Part shown: in pieces, positions 57,665 to 64,000 of the stretch | Layout of the letters: each line of letters starts with the position of its first letter | How positions within the stretch are numbered: the stretch's first letter is position 1 | NCBI RefSeq assembly: GCF_963675165.1 | Contig: NC_087377.1 | Coordinates: forward strand, 3,068,978-3,132,977 | Length of the DNA: 64,000 nucleotides | Direction: 5' to 3' | Origin: Halichondria panicea | Taxonomy: Eukaryota; Porifera; Demospongiae; Suberitida; Halichondriidae | Made by a program: the position numbers and the translations under genes | Notes under the pieces: model-generated | Told to the model about the DNA's origin: nothing | What the model saw: the letters and a program-made list of their open reading frames with translations, nothing else | The model's database searches: none

Positions 57665-57865
57665 TGGCAGCCATTAGTTTTAGTTGAACTTTTGGCATCG
57701 ATTGTTTTAACAACAATCATGGTCGATCATTACCCACTCTTTGAGTTTGCATGCAGCAAAATAATTATTGCAAAAATGTTCATCAGTATAAAAGCTATTA
57801 GTAGCTTTATGCTATGTTGCTTTGGCATCTCCATGCACCGAGGTATCAGCACCTGCGGTGCTTTC
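57665..57865. repeat. Dispersed repeat family, reverse fragment
   Basis: Reverse complement of the first 200 bp of copy A/B (CATGGTCGATCATTACCCAC, AGCACCTGCGGTGCTTTCA). Two more fragments at 58460-58630 and 59060-59310. Confidence 0.8.
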
Positions 57866-57936
57866 ATCTTTAGTTGTGAAGCATGGTAACATGTACATTG
57901 TAGGCTACACTTGTAATTCATTTCTGTTCGCTATAG

Positions 57937-58225
57937 ACCTTGCTCGGACGGTAGGCAGGTGACAGAGGTGACCTTTGACCCCTCCCTGGTGACGGAGCTG
58001 GCGCTATCTCGTACCCTAACGTTCCTCTACACTGGAGTGGTGGAACTCAACAAAGAGAGCGACGGTATCGACGAAACAATCAAGATTTCTCAGCTGCTAA
58101 ATTTGCCTGAGTTAGGGCTCTTGTGTGAGAATGCTCGTAAAGGGGAGGAGTTTCTGAATCAGAAAATTGGAATGTGGTTGAACGATAGAAATGTCAACGT
58201 CGCAAAACAACTATTTCTCAACAAG
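57937..58225 (+). CDS. RhoBTB-like exon (BTB1 end and linker)
   Basis: Acceptor GTTCGCTATAG, donor GTACGC, phase 2 in and 0 out, 96 codons. It carries the second half of a BTB domain, ELALSRTLTFLYTGVVELNK, then ISQLLNLPELGLLCENARKG and EEFLNQKIGMWLNDRNVNVA ending in LFLNK. The FLYTG, L..L..L..(M/L).EN and E-x-x-NQ-I order, including the stretch before a second BTB, matches metazoan RhoBTB proteins (atypical Rho GTPases that are Cullin-3 substrate adaptors). The GTPase and second BTB exons are not found nearby; repeats surround the exon, so it may be stranded or the introns may be long. Confidence 0.65.
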
Positions 58226-58792
58226 GTACGCGTGTTTTTGTGGAAGTGATTTGAGGTTAGTTAATTGCACATGTAAGTGAACGCATACTAACAAAATGTA
58301 TACTCGCGAAAATCACCATTTCCCATTCAGTTAAACGAATCTCATGAAAATTTACCCACTATAATTATACGGTAGTAAGACTTTTGCTCAGAAGCAGAGA
58401 TACACACACCTGTTCACATTTCTTAAGCTCAGATGGCACCAATGCAAAACTGTGAAAATACTTTCGTTTTTAACAACAATCATCGTCGATCATTACCCAC
58501 TCCTTGGGTTTCCCAGTGCTTCTGGATTCTGCATGCAACAAAATTAAAAATGTTCATCATGATAATCATAATCAATGTGTGTATAAAAGCTAGCTATTAG
58601 TAGCTTTATGTTATGTAGCTTAATGGCTATACTATGCATGGTATAGCGGGTATTGTGTGGGGTATAATATTCGTTATTATCGTGGGGAAGCTTCATGGCC
58701 TACACGAAATTTCCCCCACGAAAACGTAGGCGTAATACAGCCATTCTTGCACGCATGCGCATTCCCTCTATTCAGATGCGACCTAGCCTCGA

Positions 58793-58866
58793 TCCCAGGC
58801 CGAGTTTTCGCTTTATAGTTGTTTGCCTAACCGTTATAAAAGCGAAAACTCGGCCTGGGATCAAGG
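58793..58866. mobile_element. Short hairpin element of the GCCTCGATCCCAGGCCG family
   Basis: CCTCGATCCCAGGCCGAGTT with TTCGCTTT is mirrored as AAAGCGAAAACTCGGCCTGG plus GATC. About 30-bp stem. A decayed relative lies at 29360-29425 and others at 16499, 18065-18120 and 54594-54645. Confidence 0.75.
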
Positions 58867-59754
58867 ACCATAGATAATAGAGCACGACCCTCCAAATGCG
58901 CAACAGCTGGACTTCAATTGAATTTTTAAACCTCCAAACGTAGCGACCTCTGGCATCGTAATTATTTTTAAGCGCCGCTTTAAATCGAATAAGTACGGTA
59001 GTTTTGCTTACTTGGAATACCATTGCATTTTCGGAAGAGCGCATAGCCAAACTTGTTTACCGAGTGTTGCTACTCAACTTAGTAGTTAGCTGAACGCTAG
59101 CTGCAAGAGTGATAAAAGAGCTGCAAGGCTCTGCATGAACTTTGGCATCGATCGTTTTTCATGGTCGATCATTACCCACTCTTTGAGTTTGCATGCAGCA
59201 TAATTATTATCATGTGCATAATATAGCTATTAGCTATAGTAGCTTTATGTTATGAAGCTTTGGCATCTCTACCGAGGTATCAGCACCTGCGGTACGTGCA
59301 TGCTTTCATTCAATTTAGTACAGTCATGTAAGTTAATTATCTCTGTAGCGATCTTTACCAGAAATACAACTTTGCTATGCATAACCAGGATTATGATTTT
59401 CACACATTATGTACATTGCACAAAATGTAAACGAGGATTAAGTGTTAGTAGTGCACAGCATGGTGAGTCTTTTGTTTTGCTTCATCCATGACCAGTCCTG
59501 CATGAGGTCGAGGGAGGGAGACACATTAATTATTTAAACACTACATCATATTTGCTACCTTGCTAATGACATAACACTTGCCTAATAACACCTAACCTAA
59601 GGAAAATGCTTGACAGACAATAACATTGGAGTACGGTTGATATTTTTCAAAATCCGTACAATGCATCAAGGATTAGAAGGCTATCAAAATAACACCGAAT
59701 ATATACAGACACATGCACTTACCCATTAATGAGCGACTCTCTGCTGACTCTCTG

Positions 59755-60528
59755 CTAACTAACAGTAGGTTCTCCAGGGAAGTTCTGGTACAGCTCAGTA
59801 TGCACAGGGTGGGGAGCATCATCATCTTGGAGCTGATACGAACCAGCAGCATGTGGAGAGGAAGGGTTCAAATGGTTTGATGCTGCAGTGGTAGGTGTTG
59901 GAGAGCTTCGACAAGGAACCACTGCACCAGGAGGAGGCGGTGACACTCTCTGTTGTTGATTATGCACTGAATTAGCAGGAGCTGGAACATTCGAAGCGGG
60001 CGTGCAAGATCCCTCAAATTGTCTACTGTAATCGTTTCGAGCTGGCTGCTGAATTGTAGGATGGTGTTCCAATACTCGTTGGTTTGGTGGGGAATGACTA
60101 AAGCTACGAGTAGCAGTGATTCCATATCTACTTGAGGCATGGGAAACGGTGGTATCGGAAATTCGTTGATTGAGAAGTGGCTCAACATTTCGTAAATTTC
60201 CATCGAAAGTTTGCGGATCTCGCATCTGTTTGTGAGTGCCGATATTCCGAGGGTTATTACTAGAATAGTCTCCGGACTCCACCTGCCTGAGTTGTGCTTG
60301 CTGACCGGCCTGTGGTGTAGTATAAGCTGCTGGAGATGGGAATTGTCGGATATAGTTCGCTCTAACAATGGGGGGAGTCCAGTTAGCTTCAAGACGGCCA
60401 TCTTGTTGTTGAGGGGGAGAATCTGAATTTACCGCTCTTGGATCACTTGATCTCGGATTTTGATCATAATGCGATGATTGTCGATAGTCTGATTGATGGT
60501 AGCCACTTTGATGCCTTCGCTGTGAACT
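59755..60528 (-). CDS. UBAN gene 1, exon 3 (Pro/Gln/Ser-rich tail)
   Basis: Acceptor CCACTTGCAG, phase 0, stop TAG at 59755-59757, 257 residues. The peptide is low-complexity and polar, with SSQRRHQSGYHQSDYRQSSH at its start, SDSPPQQQDGR, SPPPPGAV and NFPGEPTVS at the end. Disordered; many Tyr and Pro residues could serve as docking or phosphorylation sites. No zinc finger is seen, unlike NEMO and optineurin, which carry one at the C-terminus. With exons 1 and 2 it completes a 403-residue protein. Confidence 0.8.
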   Translation of the reverse strand, partial: SSQRRHQSGYHQSDYRQSSHYDQNPRSSDPRAVNSDSPPQQQDGRLEANWTPPIVRANYIRQFPSPAAYTTPQAGQQAQLRQVESGDYSSNNPRNIGTHKQMRDPQTFDGNLRNVEPLLNQRISDTTVSHASSRYGITATRSFSHSPPNQRVLEHHPTIQQPARNDYSRQFEGSCTPASNVPAPANSVHNQQQRVSPPPPGAVVPCRSSPTPTTAASNHLNPSSPHAAGSYQLQDDDAPHPVHTELYQNFPGEPTVS

Positions 60529-60873
60529 CTGCAAGTGGGAGAGAGGAAGCAAGTCATACTAAGGGGAGAAGAGGGCATGTAACTGACTATCAACCCTACA
60601 TGAGCAAAAACCAAAACCAAAGCCACAGACCGAATATACTAATAGTATGTACTGTAAACAAAAATCTATTATACGTTTCCACTGCCCACTTATAAAGTTT
60701 TTGCTCGCAAGCTGTTGCCCTCTTCTCCTTTATATTCATCTTTTATACGCCCTAGGTTACAATCAAATTTAGAACGCCAAATCTGTTCTATAATAACTCC
60801 TAGGCTACAAAGGCGCACAACCATGCATGCACCTACAATAATCATATCAAGTTTTATTTATGGAGAGCCTTAC

Positions 60874-61182
60874 ATTTTGTATTTGCTTCATTCTGGCTAT
60901 GGCGTCTCTCAGTTTAGTCAGTTCCTTATCAGCGTTTTGTTTGCTCCAAGACAGTGCCCGCAACTCCTCCCTCAGCTGACAAATCTCTTGGTTTTTGACG
61001 GCCTCCAATTTCTTCCATTCAGCCAATTGTTGGTTGCATTGCACACACTGATTTCCTGTTGTGGCGTCCAGCATGAACTGGTCCAACTGTTGGGTCAAGT
61101 GGTTCACGTCCGTCTGGTGTCTTCCATGGGCCTCTTCTCTGTCCTTGCGTTCCCTCTCAAAATCTTGTTTGTAGACAGTAGC
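60874..61182 (-). CDS. UBAN gene 1, exon 2 (UBAN-like coiled coil)
   Basis: Acceptor GTACGTACAG, donor GTAAGG, phase 0, 103 codons. It opens with ATVYKQDFERERKDREEAH, the hallmark of the UBAN/CC2-LZ region of NEMO, optineurin and ABIN proteins (xYxxDFxxERxxRE). That motif binds linear/K63 ubiquitin chains through a parallel coiled coil. The rest is a heptad-rich coil with CVQCNQQLAEW, a CxxC pair, and LREELRALSWSKQNADKELT. The same motif opens an exon of the divergent gene (62461). Confidence 0.8.
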
Positions 61183-61428
61183 CTGTACGTACGGTGAATA
61201 TTAACATAAGAGAAATTGCAGCTTCAAGTACACACAGCATACGTACGTACATGTAGCGGCTGGCTACCAGCAAACATCTAAAGATAATTATATAACGCCC
61301 CCATCCGGAACATTTCGTCTAGATTACAGCAATATTGCCTGTCATATAATTATGGTATCACATATACGTAGCAGCCCTTTATTTCAGTCACAGTTACTTA
61401 TTATCAAAGCCATATCTAGTAAACTGAC

Positions 61429-61557
61429 CTGGAGTTTAGAGACCTCCAGTTCATTCTCCAGCTGAGTCACTGTGTCCAGCACTTGGTCCTCCCATCCGTC
61501 TACCTCCTCGTGGATGAGCGCTCTCACCTGCTCTCTGAATACAGCATTCTGTGCCAT
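61429..61557 (-). CDS. UBAN gene 1, exon 1 (start)
   Basis: ATG at 61555-61557 preceded by an A/T-rich stretch; 43 codons, donor GTCAGT, phase 0. MAQNAVFREQVRALIHEEVD then a helical VLDTVTQLENELEVSKLQ, which runs as a coiled coil into the UBAN exon. The start is 231 bp from the start of the divergent gene 2. ABIN/NEMO-like proteins usually have a longer coiled N-terminus, so extra 5' exons are possible but not needed. Confidence 0.75.
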
Positions 61558-61788
61558 GTTTTTTTTATTCAAGAACAAGATTGGGTAACAAGCGCTTGCA
61601 GTCAATGTTTTATTTAGTCTGGCCCATAAGTAAGTGTATGATTTGGGGTTTTCCCGGGGAATCCCCCGTTTTATCGTGCGTAGTATGGTTTCTAATTGCT
61701 GTAAATTGCTTGTTTGCGACACAAAAATCACTTCTTTCAAGAGGTATTTGTGTGCAAACTTAGACTAGATCATCGTCTATACAAGGAC
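61558..61788. promoter_or_regulatory. Bidirectional promoter region with two kB-like sites
   Basis: The 231 bp between the divergent start codons contain GGGGTTTTCC (61645-61654) and GGGGAATCCC (61656-61665). Both fit the NF-kB consensus GGGRNWYYCC and start 11 bp apart, so they face the same side of the helix. No clear TATA box was assigned. Shared control of both UBAN genes by a Rel/NF-kB factor is a reasonable inference. Confidence 0.6.
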
Positions 61789-61941
61789 ATGGCTGAATGT
61801 CGTAATCCGGGCCAGGTGGATGGATTAGAAGACATCCTGAAAACCAAGCCGAGCGTTGAGAGGGACCAGAGAATCAGGGAACTGGTTGCTGCACTTGCCA
61901 AGGAGAGGGACACATTGAAAGACCACTTGAGTATTGTAGAG
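61789..61941 (+). CDS. UBAN gene 2, exon 1
   Basis: ATG at 61789; 51 codons, donor GTAGGT, phase 0. MAECRNPGQVDGLEDILKTK then RIRELVAALAKERDTLKDHL, an acidic helix entering a coiled coil. An in-frame ATG lies further up (61714), but the 61789 start is chosen because the upstream residues look untranslated and overlap the promoter side. Exons 2-5 follow in phase 0. Confidence 0.7.
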
Positions 61942-62249
61942 GTAGGTAATTAATTAAAGTGATCTTTCTTTATAGTGACAACTCTTACCATTCGTAAGAC
62001 TCCTTGATCTTTTTTAATTGCAACTGCACATTTCTTGTGAAGTATGCGCATATTAATTGCTTGTAGCTATTCAGTACAGTACTGATATTTATACTGCATG
62101 ATTATAATTACAATGTTTGTATAGAATTGCTAGAGCGTTTGCAGCTTTTTAGCAGCAAATACCGTGAGCATACAAAATGTAGCAAGCTTGCTAAGACAAG
62201 ACAATGCATGCTTGCACTCAACAATGTACACTTGTGTACGTGTATGCAG

Positions 62250-62339
62250 GACAAAGGCTTCGTGCTGGTGCTGGGAGATGATACTCTCAAACAACAAGTG
62301 GCAGACCTGAAAGAACAGCTTAGAGTGCTCCAAATTGCA
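62250..62339 (+). CDS. UBAN gene 2, exon 2
   Basis: Acceptor GTGTATGCAG, donor GTAAGC, 30 codons, phase 0. DKGFVLVLGDDTLKQQVADL then KEQLRVLQIA, a coiled coil leading into the UBAN motif. Confidence 0.7.
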
Positions 62340-62460
62340 GTAAGCACTTTTTTCTTGCCCCGTTTATACATTTGGAAATCTCAACTTGAACTGCACCATT
62401 ATTTTGCGTGATTATAAAAAATAACTTTTCTTATTGTAATTCACACGGTAATTATTGCAG

Positions 62461-62691
62461 GCTGACACTTACAAAGAAGATTTTCTGAGGGAGAGAAACG
62501 ACAGAGCCTCAGCTCATGGGGCAAAGGACGATTTCAAGAAAGCTATGGAAAAAACTGAAGCGGAGAATAGACAACTCAAACAGAGACTCGTAAGGAGTGA
62601 CTCGACCAATCGGTCAAACACGAATGGAGGAAACAGATCACCTGAAAACTCCACTGCTTCTGACCAGAAGTGCAGAGAACTAAGAAATCAT
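62461..62691 (+). CDS. UBAN gene 2, exon 3 (UBAN-like motif)
   Basis: Acceptor AATTATTGCAG, donor GTTAGT, 77 codons, phase 0. It opens ADTYKEDFLRERNDRASAH, parallel to gene 1 exon 2 (xYxxDFxxERxDRxxxHG), followed by a coil with AMEKTEAENRQLKQRL. A Ser/Asn-rich loop (STNRSNTNGGNRSPENST) then leads into CRELRNH. Ubiquitin-chain binding is predicted from the family. The shared exon start and phase indicate gene duplication. Confidence 0.8.
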
Positions 62692-62800
62692 GTTAGTAAA
62701 TTAATTAAGTGCTTAATTTACACATTATTTTAAGTATGAAGTTGATATCGCTTGTTATCCAAACTTAACTTTTATACTCACTTGGGTTGTGCACACTCAG

Positions 62801-62893
62801 GTCCATCAACTGGAGGAGGTGGTCCAGCAGTTACAGAGGCAGTTGGAACGAGCTCTGGCTGAATCCATTGAGCTGAATGAGCTAAAATGCCGT
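62801..62893 (+). CDS. UBAN gene 2, exon 4
   Basis: Acceptor TGCACACTCAG, donor GTAAGT, 31 codons, phase 0. VHQLEEVVQQLQRQLERALA and ESIELNELKCR: continuous heptads of a coiled coil. Confidence 0.7.
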
Positions 62894-63150
62894 GTAAGTT
62901 ATAATTTATAGTAAGCGCAAATCTATCCAATACCGTATGGCACCAATTGAACTGTACATTGTATTTATCACCAGTGTAAACAATAACCAACAAAGACCAC
63001 TAACCATTCACCTGTTAGAATATGTACAATACTTTCTATACTGTACCTTGCAACAAATGCACGCTGATCGACCGACACCTGTGTATATAATATAGCTTTT
63101 CTTGTTCAACTTAGAATAATGATATAACGTACCCCTATATATCCTCACAG

Positions 63151-63213
63151 CAAAAGCAGCAGGAAGAGTACGCTCACGCACTGGAGCAGGAGAGGGACCA
63201 ACTACGACAGCAG
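63151..63213 (+). CDS. UBAN gene 2, exon 5
   Basis: Acceptor TATATCCTCACAG, donor GTATAA, 21 codons, phase 0: QKQQEEYAHALEQERDQLRQ. Coiled coil. No stop is reached; the gene continues beyond the window edge. Confidence 0.65.
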
Positions 63214-64000
63214 GTATAACTGATTATATTAGGTGCAGTACCACCACGAAAACTTAGAGCTGTGTTTTTAACCACTAGGTACAGATGTGTTTTGATGCTT
63301 TTACCCACAACTTTCACATGACCTAGATTATGGTTGTCGTACCTGTGTACACAAACAACCTTGTGACAGTTCCACCATAGATTAGTAGTTTCACCATACC
63401 ATACACAAACAACCTTGTGACTTGCTGGTTGATGCAATAGTGGTAGACCACCCCAGGGAGATACCTGTCGTTAATGACATTAATGGCCCATGCACAATAT
63501 TGTAATAATTAAGTGCTGTGTAATTTATTGAAAAGGAAATACCACAAACGAATGTCATTTTAGTAGTGTCAATTACAGCTTTCAATGTATAAATAAAGTA
63601 CAATGGTGTGTACAGTAAATGATTCCCACCTACGTACTCCTGGTATATCGTCAAGCATGCACTATTATAGTCTTTGATATTCCTGTACCTAGCTTAAGTT
63701 GACATAATTATTTTCGCGGGTCTTCGAATGAGAGCAAAAATGTTGTACTCACAGATAATTTTAGGAATTGCAATTAAAAAACCACTTGCGAGTTATGAAT
63801 AACATTAATTTCACAATTTTAGCAGAATTGCAGCAAATTGAGCTAAACAGTGAAATCACAGACAAATCTATCCTTGTGAAAATATTACGTTCTTTTGCGG
63901 GTTGAAAAACTTTTGCAATTGAGCTAAATCACAGCAAAAAAATTGCCGCTTTGCGATTTAACTAACTGCACTCTGGCAAGGATCGTGTGTAATTGATCAA
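63214..64000. other. Intron or unassigned sequence at window edge
   Basis: I see no further exon here. The sequence is AT-rich, and a short direct repeat (ACACAAACAACCTTGTGAC) occurs at about 63350 and 63402. Probably the intron after exon 5 of UBAN gene 2. Confidence 0.5.

Larger units (their letters stand above)
46343..57936. other. Gene-poor, transposon-rich interval
   Basis: I see no coding exon that I can support across this 11.6 kb. It holds MITEs and foldbacks listed separately, plus TATAGCGGGTAATTTT-type elements (47150-47330 and a related piece near 55505-55545; others at 19468-19640 and 58640-58735). ORFs of 60-97 codons here have no domain signature. Confidence 0.6.

Noticed and set aside
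1-64000. tRNA, rRNA or other structured RNA genes
   Set aside because: None recognised by eye; the only tRNA-like sequence is the 18-base retrotransposon primer site. A covariance-model scan would be needed to be sure.

Overview
The window looks like nuclear DNA of an early-branching animal, most likely a demosponge of the Amphimedon type. This is inferred from the base composition (very AT-rich, full of ATAATTAT-like tracts), small spliced exons with GT..AG borders, dense MITEs, a BEL/Pao retrotransposon, and animal-type signalling domains (Death, CARD, Roc-COR, Ig, WW, RhoBTB, UBAN). No gene has a bacterial layout. Exon borders were read by eye from splice sites, reading phase and domain homology; none is confirmed by transcripts.

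Layout. 0-4 kb: an exon of unknown function, a 45-bp minisatellite, then minus-strand exons for a Death domain with a terminal tail exon and, upstream, a WW domain. 4-7.4 kb: a large foldback element, small MITEs and a possible plus-strand terminal exon. 7.8-9.1 kb: the 3' end of a minus-strand gene with one and a half Death domains, followed upstream by a second foldback copy that runs into a 200-N gap. 9.78-16.36 kb: a complete BEL/Pao LTR retrotransposon on the minus strand (343/344-bp LTRs, 5-bp target duplication, tRNA-Tyr-like primer site, Gag, protease, RT, RNase H, integrase) with three lesions in its coding region. 16.4-20 kb: repeats and a few weak minus-strand exons.

20.97-45.45 kb is the centrepiece: 18 minus-strand exons with fully compatible phases that can be read as one gene of about 3,755 residues. 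Domain order: Death, unnamed domain X, Death, X, degenerate kinase-like, Roc-COR, pseudo-Roc-COR, Death, CARD, Death, small exon, Roc-COR, Ig, Death. Fourteen of the exons are 1-1 symmetric. It may instead be two or three genes; the sequence alone does not decide.

46-57.9 kb is gene-poor and packed with transposon remnants, including a duplicated scrap of the centrepiece gene's 3' end. 57.9 kb holds a single RhoBTB-like exon. 59.75-63.2 kb holds two divergent coiled-coil genes, each with a UBAN-type ubiquitin-binding motif (NEMO/optineurin/ABIN family). They are separated by 231 bp that contain two adjacent matches to the NF-kB consensus.

Taken together the window looks like an innate-immunity/NF-kB neighbourhood: Death/CARD/ROCO scaffold proteins beside putative ubiquitin-reading NF-kB regulators that may themselves be NF-kB controlled. 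That functional link is inference.
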